Shown here: piece by piece, positions 26,546 through 34,006 of the stretch
Layout: every line of letters starts with the position of its first letter
Numbering within the stretch: position 1 is the stretch's first letter
NCBI RefSeq assembly: GCF_011682065.1
Contig: NZ_VUYU01000001.1
Span: 434,001-498,000, forward strand
Length of the DNA stretch: 64,000 nucleotides
DNA from: Massilia rubra
GTDB taxonomy: Bacteria; Pseudomonadota; Gammaproteobacteria; Burkholderiales; Burkholderiaceae_D
Reading direction: 5' to 3'
Translations under genes and position numbers: made by a program
The notes under the pieces: generated by a model
The model's input: only the letters and a program-made list of their open reading frames with translations
Database searches by the model: none
What the model was told of the DNA's origin: nothing

Positions 26546-26899
26546 ATGCACCCCATTATTTCAAGAACGTTTTTCGGCTTGCGGCCCGCCTATTACGTCC
26601 GGCAGTTCATCTATGCGCTGATTCCCACGGCGATCATCTTCAACTTCATGTTGTCCAAAAAAGGCGAATTCGGGATTCTGTGGCCGATGTATGCCCTGAT
26701 GATCGCCAATGTCGTGCTCTATCCGTATGCGCGGCACTTCGTTTCCAGCGTGTTCGGTTTGCTCCGCGGTGACGGCACCTACTACGTGAGCGTGGTCGTG
26801 CTGCTGCTCTGGAATCTGTTGGTGCTAGCGATTGTGCTGGGGATTGCAGTCTTCGTCGCACCGTTGGGCCTGATCGTTCTGTATTTTCAAAACAAATAG
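26546..26899 (+). CDS. Small hypothetical membrane protein
   Basis: The 117-residue protein has about four short hydrophobic segments (YALIPTAIIFNFML, GILWPMYALMIANVVLYPYA, VSVVVLLLWNLLVLAIVLGI, APLGLIVLYF). A CGGAG ribosome binding site lies before the ATG. No family is recognised. It lies 210 bases downstream of the symporter and upstream of the low-GC accessory gene, and may be part of a variable segment. Confidence 0.7.
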   Translation: MHPIISRTFFGLRPAYYVRQFIYALIPTAIIFNFMLSKKGEFGILWPMYALMIANVVLYPYARHFVSSVFGLLRGDGTYYVSVVVLLLWNLLVLAIVLGIAVFVAPLGLIVLYFQNK

Positions 26900-27068
26900 A
26901 CGACGGCGCAGGCGCACATATCCGCGCTGCGACGTGGGGGCATTGAATCATCTTCGAAGCAGATCGCTCATGGCATATTTGCAACGATTCTTCCAAGTCG
27001 CTAAATTTCCCTTTCCCGCTTTGCGCTACTTGAATCAAGGGAAATTGGCTGTTGCTTTGCTATGCCGC

Positions 27069-27092
27069 GACATGTCATAGTTGTCACATGTC
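27069..27092. promoter_or_regulatory. Inverted repeat upstream of the accessory nuclease-like gene
   Basis: GACATGT and ACATGTC are separated by 10 bases, 25 bases before the GTG start and just before its GGAG. This is the size and shape of a repressor operator, but no cognate regulator is adjacent. Confidence 0.45.
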
Positions 27093-27117
27093 TTTCCCCC
27101 AATATGGAGTCACGCCA

Positions 27118-28641
27118 GTGAATGAACGAATCGAGAAAAGCTGTCATGAATTTTGGCTGATGACGTGTGGTTTGAATACTCATGCGCGGGGAAAGGGATA
27201 CGCACAGCTTGATACACCCTGGAACGCTTTTGGAAGCGACGACATTCTCGTTTGCACGCTTTGGACGGATGAGATCGTTAGCGTGTTTGACCCTCTTGGG
27301 GCCAAAGTGCGTAAGTTTGTAAAGATTGGTGGAAAGATGAAATTGTGGAAGGGTCCCGCCGTGAAGCACGGCGCGCAAGCCGACCAGAATTTGCGAAGGG
27401 CAGCGAAAGATCGGCTGCGGGTAGTTGGCTATGAAGCGGAGCCTCATTTCCACACGAATGAACCTGACGCAAGAAGCGTGAAATATTTTTATTTGGATCG
27501 CGCCCATGAGCTCAAGCGAATCTTCGATTTTTCGGAGGCGGCAATGCTGGAACGATTGAGAGTGGAGGAGGCCTTTGGCCGGATGAGGCAGGAGGGGCCA
27601 CTGCAGCCAGCCTATTTGTACGAATTAGTCAGTCCGCGCGGGGATTTTCCCGGCATGACTACAGCGCAGCGGAAGGTGGGAATTCCTGACGAAATCCCAG
27701 ATCAAAATGATAGTAATGAAGAGGATGAAGACGCTGATGATGATCTTGTGCTTTTCGCCCAGGATGAACATGAGAAGGCGTCTACGGAAACGTATGCAAA
27801 GCGTTGCCTCCCCATTCTAATCGCCCATGTGCTCAAGCAAAACGATCAATTAATGGAGACGTTGACCTATAAGGAACTTGCCGGAAGCTTGGGCCGTCTG
27901 AACAAGCATGGCGAACCGTGGGCGCGCGGCCTTGGCCACGTTCTCAGTCGTGTGACATCGATGATCGAGGGCGTCGACCTCAATTGGTCCCAGCCCATCC
28001 CGTATCTGACGACAATAGTGGTCGCAGGGCAAGGCCCCAATAAGGGATTGCCAGGGATTGGTGTCAAGGAGCGATGGATCGGATACGAGCAGTTGATTTT
28101 GGCGGAGAAGCGGTCGAAACTGGCGAATGAGCATGAAAAAATCATTCGATTTGGCGACAGGTGGAATGAAGTCCTCGAGCGTCTCGGTTTGGATCCGGTG
28201 CCCGCCGTTGATAGTGAGAATAAGAAAAACGCTGGCGGTGGTTGGGGCGGCGGCGAGTCGGAGCAACACAAGGCGCTTAAACTATTCGTGAAGAACCACC
28301 CGGAACTGGTCGGCGCCGACGCGTCATGGTTCTCATCGAACGAATATGTGTTGCGATCCGGCGATGAAATTGACGTTTTCTTTAAGTCGGATGATTGGTG
28401 GATCGGGGTTGAAGTGAAATCCGCGGTCTCTGACGGACTTGAGCGGGATTATGAGCGCGGCCTGTATCAGGTCGTGAAATATCAGGCCGTTCTTGAAGCG
28501 CAGGCACTCATGGACTGCCCTGATAAACCTCCGCAAGTGCGAGTATTCCTGGTACTGGAAAGTCTGCTGCCGAAAAAATACGTGGAGGTGGCAAAACGAT
28601 TAAAAGTTGATGTCAAAGACAACATTAAGCCACTGACATGA
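27118..28641 (+). CDS. Accessory protein with C-terminal PD-(D/E)xK nuclease-like domain
   Basis: The 507-residue protein has no recognised family name. An N-terminal region of about 190 residues (landmarks NTHARGKGYAQLDTPWNAFG and LWKGPAVKHG) is followed by an acidic linker at about 197-210. A helical segment with TYKELAGSLGRLNKHGEPWA comes next. The C-terminal domain has D419-x12-E432-V-K434-S and Q451-V-V-K-Y455, matching the PD-(D/E)xK core with the QxxxY motif. GC content is clearly lower than its neighbours (about half by eye), and it abuts a tRNA-Lys gene, both signs of transfer. The start is GTG with GGAG eight bases upstream. A stand-alone defence or DNA-processing nuclease is an inference. 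Confidence 0.75.
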   Translation: MNERIEKSCHEFWLMTCGLNTHARGKGYAQLDTPWNAFGSDDILVCTLWTDEIVSVFDPLGAKVRKFVKIGGKMKLWKGPAVKHGAQADQNLRRAAKDRLRVVGYEAEPHFHTNEPDARSVKYFYLDRAHELKRIFDFSEAAMLERLRVEEAFGRMRQEGPLQPAYLYELVSPRGDFPGMTTAQRKVGIPDEIPDQNDSNEEDEDADDDLVLFAQDEHEKASTETYAKRCLPILIAHVLKQNDQLMETLTYKELAGSLGRLNKHGEPWARGLGHVLSRVTSMIEGVDLNWSQPIPYLTTIVVAGQGPNKGLPGIGVKERWIGYEQLILAEKRSKLANEHEKIIRFGDRWNEVLERLGLDPVPAVDSENKKNAGGGWGGGESEQHKALKLFVKNHPELVGADASWFSSNEYVLRSGDEIDVFFKSDDWWIGVEVKSAVSDGLERDYERGLYQVVKYQAVLEAQALMDCPDKPPQVRVFLVLESLLPKKYVEVAKRLKVDVKDNIKPLT

Positions 28642-28700
28642 ATAAAACCTGTTTCATAGGTCATTCTTGCCAATAGGTCGCCGGCGCACGAGTGCCAGAC

Positions 28701-28738
28701 AAAAAAAGCCCACGAACTTGCGTTCGTGGGCTTTTTTC
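28701..28738. terminator. Bidirectional intrinsic terminator
   Basis: AGCCCACGAAC pairs perfectly with GTTCGTGGGCT around a TTGC loop, with an A-run before and a T-run after. It can end the accessory gene on the plus strand and the tRNA-Lys transcript on the minus strand. Confidence 0.9.
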
Positions 28739-28746
28739 TTGCATCT

Positions 28747-28822
28747 TGGTAGGCCGTGCGGGATTCGAACCTGCGACCAACGGATTAAAAGTCCGCTGCT
28801 CTACCAGCTGAGCTAACGACCC
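28747..28822 (-). tRNA. tRNA-Lys (anticodon TTT), distal copy
   Basis: The minus strand folds as a 76-base tRNA: acceptor GGGTCGT, D-arm AGCTCAGCTGGTAGAGC, anticodon loop CTTTTAA with anticodon TTT, T-arm GCAGGTTCGAATCCCGC, and an encoded CCA end. It is identical to the second copy 82 bases upstream on the same strand. Confidence 0.97.
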
Positions 28823-28850
28823 AAGGTAAAACGTACAACATAAAACTGTC

Positions 28851-28884
28851 AAAAAAAGCAGTGGCGATCGCTCGCAACTGCTTT
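28851..28884 (-). terminator. Hairpin between the two tRNA-Lys genes
   Basis: AAAGCAGT pairs with ACTGCTTT around an inner GC-rich loop that includes GCGATCGC. On the minus strand it is followed by a run of T, so it could end transcription after the first tRNA or act as a processing signal. Confidence 0.55.
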
Positions 28885-28904
28885 CATTGCTTACTGCGAA
28901 TTCG

Positions 28905-28980
28905 TGGTAGGCCGTGCGGGATTCGAACCTGCGACCAACGGATTAAAAGTCCGCTGCTCTACCAGCTGAGCTAACGACCC
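28905..28980 (-). tRNA. tRNA-Lys (anticodon TTT), promoter-proximal copy
   Basis: The 76-base tRNA is identical in sequence to the copy at 28747-28822, including the encoded CCA. The anticodon TTT reads AAA and AAG. It is the first tRNA of a two-gene minus-strand unit. Confidence 0.97.
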
Positions 28981-28993
28981 CGAAAGAGGCAAT

Positions 28994-28999
28994 ATTATA
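28994..28999 (-). promoter_or_regulatory. -10 element of the tRNA-Lys unit
   Basis: A perfect TATAAT on the minus strand ends 13 bases before the first tRNA base, as expected for a stable-RNA promoter. No good -35 match was found at 16-18 bases, so the promoter call is partial. Confidence 0.5.
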
Positions 29000-29056
29000 G
29001 CTGGCGATTTCGTTTTCCGCTAGGAAGTTTTGCAACAGCTGTTATCGCGCCCCGGT

Positions 29057-30868
29057 TCAGGTCAGCTTGGCGGTGACTTTGAGCACTTCCTCGGCCGTGG
29101 TCATCCCCTCGATGATCTTGTACGCGCCGGCGATGCGCAGCGGTTTCATGCCGTCGTCCACGCTTTGCTTGCGCAAGGTCGCCAGGTCGGTCTGCTTGCC
29201 GATCATGTTGGTAAAGCCTTCCGTCACCGTCAGCAACTCGTACAGGCCGGTACGGCCGCGGAAACCCGTCTGGCGGCACTCCGGACAGCCGATCGGCCGG
29301 TACACCACCTCGGGCTTGGGAATATTCCAGGAGCCGCCGATGCTTTCCCACACATCGTCGTTGAGCTCGCCCCCGGGCGCCTTGCACAGCGGGCACAGGG
29401 TGCGCACCAGGCGCTGCGCCATGATGCCGATCAGCGTCGCTTCCAGCAGGTAATGCGGCACGCCCAGTTCCAGCAGCCGCATCACGGCCGAGGGCGCATC
29501 GTTGGTGTGCAGGGTCGACAGCACCAGGTGGCCCGTCAGGGCCGCCTGGATCGCCATTTCGGCCGTGGCCAGGTCGCGGATCTCGCCCACCATGATGATG
29601 TCGGGATCTTGCCGCATCAGCGCCCGCACCCCCTCGGAGAAGCCGAGGTCGACGCCGGGCTGCACCTGCATCTGGTTGAACGAGGGCTCGACCATCTCGA
29701 TCGGGTCTTCCACCGTGCACACATTGACTTCGGTGGTGGCCAGCGCCTTGAGCGTGGTGTACAGGGTGGTGGTCTTGCCCGAGCCGGTCGGGCCGGTCAC
29801 CAGGATGATGCCGTGCGGGCGCGTGGTCAGCCCATCCCAGCGCGCCGCGTCGTCCGCCGGAAAGCCGAGCTCGGGCAGGGTCTTGACCACCACTTCCGGA
29901 TCGAAAATCCGCATCACCAGCTTTTCGCCAAAGGCGGTCGGCATGGTCGACAGGCGCAGCTCGACTTCCTGGCCGCCGCTGGTAAGGGTCTTGATGCGGC
30001 CGTCCTGCGGGCGGCGCTTTTCGATCACATCCATGCGCCCGAGCAGCTTGATGCGCGCCGTCATGGCGATCATCACCACCGCCGGCACCTGGTAGACCTG
30101 GTGCAGCACGCCATCGATCCGAAAGCGCACCGAGGCAATCTCGCGCTTCGGTTCGAGGTGAATATCGGAAGCGCGCTGCTCGAAGGCGTACTGCCACAGC
30201 CAGTCGACGATGTTGACCACGTGCTGGTCGTTGGCGTCGAGCTTGTTCGACTTGCCCAGTTCGACCAGTTGTTCGAAGTTGTTGCGCAGCGCCAGGTCCT
30301 GGCCCTTGGACTTGTTGGCGTCCTTGATCGACTTGGCCAGGCTGAAGAACTGCGAAATATATTGCGAAATTTCCAGCGGGTTGGCGATCACCAGCTCGAT
30401 CTTGCGCCGCGATACCTTGGTGATCTCGGCTTCCCACTCGACCGAGAACGGTTCGGCGGTGGCCACCACCAGGGTGGTGCCGTTCAGTTCGATGGGCAGG
30501 ATGTTAAAGCGCGCGGCATAGCTCGCGGTCATCACATCGGCCACTTTGGTAAAGTCGATCTTGAGCGGGTCGATGCGGATAAACGGCAGCCTGACCTTGC
30601 CCGCAGCCCATTCGGTGAGCACGTCGAGCGTGAGCAGGCGCTGCGGGGCGATGGCCGAGACCAGCTTGCACTGCGCGACGGCCGAGAGCGGATGCATGGA
30701 GCCCACCGCCGTTTTGAGGATGCCCTGGGCCTGCGCGTAATTGGCCTTGACGTTGACCTTTTCCACGATGCCGTCGGCCAGCAGCCACGAAAAGATCGCC
30801 TGCAGGTCGAGCGACTTGGGGGTGGTCCGCTTGGGCGGCGCGCTGGCTACGTGATGTTCTGCGTTCAA
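29057..30868 (-). CDS. GspE/PulE-type secretion or pilus assembly ATPase
   Basis: The protein has an N-terminal MshEN-like region, then the ATPase core: Walker A GPTGSGKTTTLY, the Asp box VCTVEDPIE, Walker B DPDIIMVGEIRD and the HTND His box. A zinc-type four-Cys cluster follows (CPLC and CPEC). This is a hexameric type II secretion/type IV pilus motor. No other secretion gene is nearby, so it is an orphan. A TTG start preceded by GGAG with eight bases spacing was chosen. A GTG nine codons upstream, directly after the previous stop (to 30895), is the alternative but has no ribosome binding site. Confidence 0.9.
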   Translation of the reverse strand: MNAEHHVASAPPKRTTPKSLDLQAIFSWLLADGIVEKVNVKANYAQAQGILKTAVGSMHPLSAVAQCKLVSAIAPQRLLTLDVLTEWAAGKVRLPFIRIDPLKIDFTKVADVMTASYAARFNILPIELNGTTLVVATAEPFSVEWEAEITKVSRRKIELVIANPLEISQYISQFFSLAKSIKDANKSKGQDLALRNNFEQLVELGKSNKLDANDQHVVNIVDWLWQYAFEQRASDIHLEPKREIASVRFRIDGVLHQVYQVPAVVMIAMTARIKLLGRMDVIEKRRPQDGRIKTLTSGGQEVELRLSTMPTAFGEKLVMRIFDPEVVVKTLPELGFPADDAARWDGLTTRPHGIILVTGPTGSGKTTTLYTTLKALATTEVNVCTVEDPIEMVEPSFNQMQVQPGVDLGFSEGVRALMRQDPDIIMVGEIRDLATAEMAIQAALTGHLVLSTLHTNDAPSAVMRLLELGVPHYLLEATLIGIMAQRLVRTLCPLCKAPGGELNDDVWESIGGSWNIPKPEVVYRPIGCPECRQTGFRGRTGLYELLTVTEGFTNMIGKQTDLATLRKQSVDDGMKPLRIAGAYKIIEGMTTAEEVLKVTAKLT

Positions 30869-30895
30869 TCCGTTTTCTCCGATGGCTGTTGGCAC

Positions 30896-31678
30896 TTACT
30901 TGGGCGCCAGCAAGCCCTTGACCCACGATTTGGCCGGCAGTTTGGTGGCCGTGACGATCTGCGCGGCGCGCGCGGCGAGCGCCTCGGGGTCGATTGCCGG
31001 ACGTTGCTTGAAGCACAGGGCGACCACGTTGCCGTCGTGGACTTCCGGCAGGCAGATCACATGGGCGAAGGCAAATTTCATCGCCTTGATATTGCGTGCG
31101 AAGCTGGGATGGTCGCCGAACAGGTTGACGGTCATGATGCCGCCGTCGCGCAGGCAGGCGTTGCAAGCCTGGTAGAACTCGGGCGTGTCGAGCACCGGGC
31201 CGCGCGCGGTGGCGTCGTACAGGTCGCATTGCAGCACGTCGAAGGCGTCGGCGTTGGCGGGATCGTTGACGAAGTCGAGCGCATCCATTTCGAGCACGCG
31301 CAGGCGCTCGTCTTCGGGCGGCATCTTGAACATCGAGGCGCAGATGGCGATGACGGACGGGTTCAGTTCGACCGCCGTCACCGTTGCCTCGGGAAAGGTC
31401 TTGTAGCAGTATTTGCTCAGGGTGGCCGTGCCCAGGCCGAGCTGGGCGATGGCGCGCGGGGCCTCGATGAACAGCATCCAGGCCATCATTTGCTGGGCAT
31501 ATTCGAGCTCGGGCCAGTCGGGTTTGCGGATGCGCATGGCGCCCTGCACCCATTCGGTGCCGAAATGCAGATAACGCACGCCGTCCTGTTCGGAGAGCGT
31601 GACGGGCGCAAACTTGGGCTTACGGGCTGGACGGCGCGAGGATTCGGCCTGTTCGATGGATTTTCGTTTGATGAGCAT
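30896..31678 (-). CDS. Spermidine synthase-like methyltransferase-fold protein
   Basis: The 260-residue protein has the aminopropyltransferase/SAM-binding fold: QLGLGTATLSKYCY (nucleotide loop), TVTAVELNPSVI and DVLQCDLYDATARGPVLDT. Bacteria often carry such orphan spermidine-synthase-like proteins whose reaction is untested. It lies directly before the GspE-type gene with no gap, indicating one transcript. An ATG eight codons upstream is possible. The N-terminal 30 residues are basic and non-conserved. Confidence 0.85.
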   Translation of the reverse strand: MLIKRKSIEQAESSRRPARKPKFAPVTLSEQDGVRYLHFGTEWVQGAMRIRKPDWPELEYAQQMMAWMLFIEAPRAIAQLGLGTATLSKYCYKTFPEATVTAVELNPSVIAICASMFKMPPEDERLRVLEMDALDFVNDPANADAFDVLQCDLYDATARGPVLDTPEFYQACNACLRDGGIMTVNLFGDHPSFARNIKAMKFAFAHVICLPEVHDGNVVALCFKQRPAIDPEALAARAAQIVTATKLPAKSWVKGLLAPK

Positions 31679-31762
31679 AGGACGCCTGATTCGATCGCCC
31701 ATTATCGGTGGATGGCTTACTGGAGTGCAAGCTAAATGCGGCGGAAACCATTACCCGTAACA

Positions 31763-31871
31763 CCGTCATTCCCGCGCAGGGCTAGGCGCCCCCACGGCAA
31801 TCCAAGGCATCTCTGCTAAGCGAAGGTGCCTTGGATTCCCGCCGAGGGCCGCCTTGGCGCGGGAATGACGG
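31763..31871. repeat. Dispersed palindromic repeat, copy 3
   Basis: The outer arms CCGTCATTCCCGCG and CGCGGGAATGACGG enclose variant inner hairpins (CAGGGCTAGGCGCC on the left, CGAGGGCCGCCTTGG on the right) and TGCCTTGGATTCCCGCC. It lies between the convergence of the glycine-zipper gene end and the spermidine-synthase-like gene start. Confidence 0.85.
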
Positions 31872-31921
31872 TTTGAGGTTAGCGGTGCTAACAAGCTCTT
31901 GAATTGTTGAAGCGTCCCAAC

Positions 31922-32455
31922 TTACTGCCCCCGCTCCGGCTCCACCGACACGCGCAGGCGGATGCGCTGGCCCGGGTCGCGGTCCATCAGGCTGGTGTAC
32001 GTCTGCCCGCGGTAGTCGTACGTGACATCGTAGCCCGTCGTGCGCGACTCGTACGCGTCGACCATGCGGCACTGGCGCACCGCCTGTTCCTGCATGTATT
32101 GCTGCTGGGCCTGCACCGGGCGGCCGTTATTGTCGACCCGGTCGCCAACCACCGCGCCGGCGATCGCGCCGGCCGCCGTGGCTGCCGCGCGGCCACTGCC
32201 GCCGCCGACCTGGTTGCCCAGCAAGGCGCCGGCGATGCCGCCGATGATGGCGCCGCCCGCACTACGCTGCTGCTGCTGCTGTTGTACCGGCACCTGGACG
32301 TACTCGGTCTTGCATTCCTCGCGCGGCTGGCGGATCTGCTCGACCCGCGGCTGGACGCGGATCACACGCCCGTAGTCGGCGAATTCGCTGGCCTGGGCAA
32401 ACGGCAGGGCGCAAAAGCCCAGGGCTGTCACGATCAGTTTGGTGTGCATGTTCAT
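31922..32455 (-). CDS. Glycine-zipper 2TM domain envelope protein
   Basis: The 177-residue protein has a signal peptide ending PFAQASEF. A polyglutamine run (PVQQQQQQ) precedes the glycine zipper AGGAIIGGIAGALLGNQVGG, which continues A-A-G-A-I-A-G-A-V-V-G-D-R-V. The C-terminal domain has R-Q-C-R-M-V-D and Y-D-V-T-Y-D-Y-R-G. Related 17-kDa antigen/SmpA-like proteins sit in the outer membrane or periplasm. GAGG before the first ATG favours M-N-M-H-T-K over the second ATG two codons later. Confidence 0.88.
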   Translation of the reverse strand: MNMHTKLIVTALGFCALPFAQASEFADYGRVIRVQPRVEQIRQPREECKTEYVQVPVQQQQQQRSAGGAIIGGIAGALLGNQVGGGSGRAAATAAGAIAGAVVGDRVDNNGRPVQAQQQYMQEQAVRQCRMVDAYESRTTGYDVTYDYRGQTYTSLMDRDPGQRIRLRVSVEPERGQ

Positions 32456-32865
32456 GGGATACCTCGTTGTAGGGTAAGACAATGTAAGAGGGCTCTGAGT
32501 TCCAAGCCTGAGAACCACGACACCATGGTAGTCCTGTCAGTCCCGATTTTGAAATCCGCATGGCAACAATTTGTAACAGCGAGAATACGGGCGGCAAGTG
32601 GTCGCGGAATCGGGCGCCCTTCCATCGCAAGTCCTCCAAATTAGAGTCATTCTAGAGAAATTGCTCTGATTTATTACAAATGTTGTGGTTCAAATCACAT
32701 TCGGGTTGATTCAGTAACCACAAAACGTTACCCTTATACGATTAGGGGGTATATTGGCGGGTGGCAACGGTAGCAGGAGATCGGCGTTTTCCCCGGTAAG
32801 CGCGACGCATCGGCAACAATAGTACTGAAACGCACCCGACCACACCAGGACGACTTGAGGGAAAA
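32456..32865. other. Divergent intergenic region with an inverted repeat
   Basis: About 410 bases between the glycine-zipper gene and the barstar-like gene hold no convincing ORF. TTGTGGTT and AACCACAA (32683-32690 and 32716-32723) form a perfect 8-bp inverted repeat with 25 bases between. TATATT at 32750-32755 is a candidate -10 for the barstar-like gene with no good -35. The stretch is AT-rich compared with the genes around it. Confidence 0.5.
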
Positions 32866-33264
32866 ATGAGTTTGTTGATTACAGTGCCGCCCAATCTTGT
32901 GCAGTCCATCCGTGCCTTCCGTGTCGTGGAACTGCAAGAAGAAGCAGTCCGGCTGGGACAGCATTTCCTGTACGCGCATTGCGCCGATACACTGACCAAG
33001 CAGCAGGTGTGCGGACGCATCGCCGAGAATTTCTATTTTCCCAAGCCTTGCGGCAAGAACTTCGACGCCCTGCGCGAATGCCTGACCGATACCATTCATA
33101 AAGCCGGCGCCCAGCCGGGTTTTATCGTGGTCCTCGAACAATTGCCCAATACGCAGAAATTCGACAAGGAAGCGCGCGAAACCCTGCTCGACGTGTTCCG
33201 CGACGCCGCCGACTACTGGGCCGAGAAAAAAGTGCCGTTCCGCGTGTTTTACTCCTTCGAATAA
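32866..33264 (+). CDS. Barstar family (barnase inhibitor-like) protein
   Basis: The 132-residue protein matches the barstar fold: A-D-T-L-T-K-Q-Q-V-C-G-R-I-A, then FPKPCGKNFDALRECLTD, and P-G-F-I-V-V-L-E-Q-L followed by a terminal V-P-F-R-V-F-Y. Barstars bind and inhibit small ribonucleases. No barnase-like gene lies next to it, so it may protect against an outside toxin or have a different role. GAGG lies before the ATG. It stands alone, upstream of purN. Confidence 0.9.
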   Translation: MSLLITVPPNLVQSIRAFRVVELQEEAVRLGQHFLYAHCADTLTKQQVCGRIAENFYFPKPCGKNFDALRECLTDTIHKAGAQPGFIVVLEQLPNTQKFDKEARETLLDVFRDAADYWAEKKVPFRVFYSFE

Positions 33265-33340
33265 GCCTTTTGCGGCGCCAGGCGGCGCGTCGGGCCGCCA
33301 GCGCATCCGTGCTGCGCTGCAACAATTGTATCCCGGTTTA

Positions 33341-33369
33341 TTGGTCCGGCCAGCCGCTCAGGGTACAAT
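33341..33369 (+). promoter_or_regulatory. Promoter for purN
   Basis: TTGGTC and TACAAT are spaced by exactly 17 bases, and the -10 ends seven bases before the purN ATG. The expected transcription start is at or one base before the start codon, suggesting a leaderless mRNA; no Shine-Dalgarno sequence is present. Confidence 0.6.
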
Positions 33370-33376
33370 GCGCGCT

Positions 33377-33994
33377 ATGAAAAACATTGTGATCCTCATT
33401 TCCGGGCGCGGCAGCAACATGGAAGCCGTCGTCCATGCTGCTCGGGAAGAGCAGTGGCCGGCGCGTATCGCGGCCGTCATCAGCAACAAGGCTGACGCCA
33501 AAGGGCTCGAATTTGCCCAGGAACACGGCATCCCGACCGCCGTGGTCGCCAACAAGGAATTCGCCACGCGCGAAGCGTTCGACGCCGCCCTGCAAGACAC
33601 CATTGACGGCTTTGCGCCCGACCTGGTGGTGCTGGCCGGCTTCATGCGCATCCTCACGCCAGGCTTTGTCGCCCATTACGACGGGCGCATGCTCAATATC
33701 CATCCCTCGCTGCTGCCGCTGTTTCCCGGCCTGCATACCCACCAGCAGGCGCTCGACGCCGGCGTGGCCAGGCACGGCGCCACGGTGCATTTCGTCACCG
33801 CCGAACTCGATCACGGCCCGGCCGTGCTCAAGGCGGAAGTCGACGTGCTGCCGGGCGATACCCCGGACACACTGGCCGCGCGCGTGCTGGTGCAGGAACA
33901 CACGCTGTACCCGCGCGCGATCCGCCTGTTCGTCGAGGACCGGCTCAGCATCGACAACGGCGACGTTCGCATCGCCGATACAACACATAATTAA
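33377..33994 (+). CDS. purN: Phosphoribosylglycinamide formyltransferase
   Basis: The 205-residue protein carries the GAR transformylase motifs: phosphate loop ISGRGSNMEA, catalytic NIHPSLLPLFPG (Asn and His) and the Asp in ELDHGPAVL. It transfers a formyl group from 10-formyl-THF to GAR in purine synthesis. The ATG beginning K-N-I-V-I-L was chosen as it directly precedes the first beta strand and matches the promoter; an ATG three codons upstream is possible. The methyltransferase gene follows after 12 bases. Confidence 0.95.
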   Translation: MKNIVILISGRGSNMEAVVHAAREEQWPARIAAVISNKADAKGLEFAQEHGIPTAVVANKEFATREAFDAALQDTIDGFAPDLVVLAGFMRILTPGFVAHYDGRMLNIHPSLLPLFPGLHTHQQALDAGVARHGATVHFVTAELDHGPAVLKAEVDVLPGDTPDTLAARVLVQEHTLYPRAIRLFVEDRLSIDNGDVRIADTTHN

Positions 33995-34006
33995 CCAAGG
34001 AATACC

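Noticed and set aside
26900-28822. An integrated island with tRNA-Lys as attachment site
   Set aside because: The tRNA 3' end is not repeated on the far side of the low-GC gene and no integrase gene is present, so only transfer of a single gene can be suggested.
29030-31735. A 901-codon plus-strand frame opposite the GspE-type and spermidine-synthase-like genes
   Set aside because: It has no recognisable domain and lies opposite two genes with complete motifs; it is a high-GC shadow.
32866-33264. A barnase-barstar toxin-antitoxin pair
   Set aside because: No small RNase gene is found on either side or strand.
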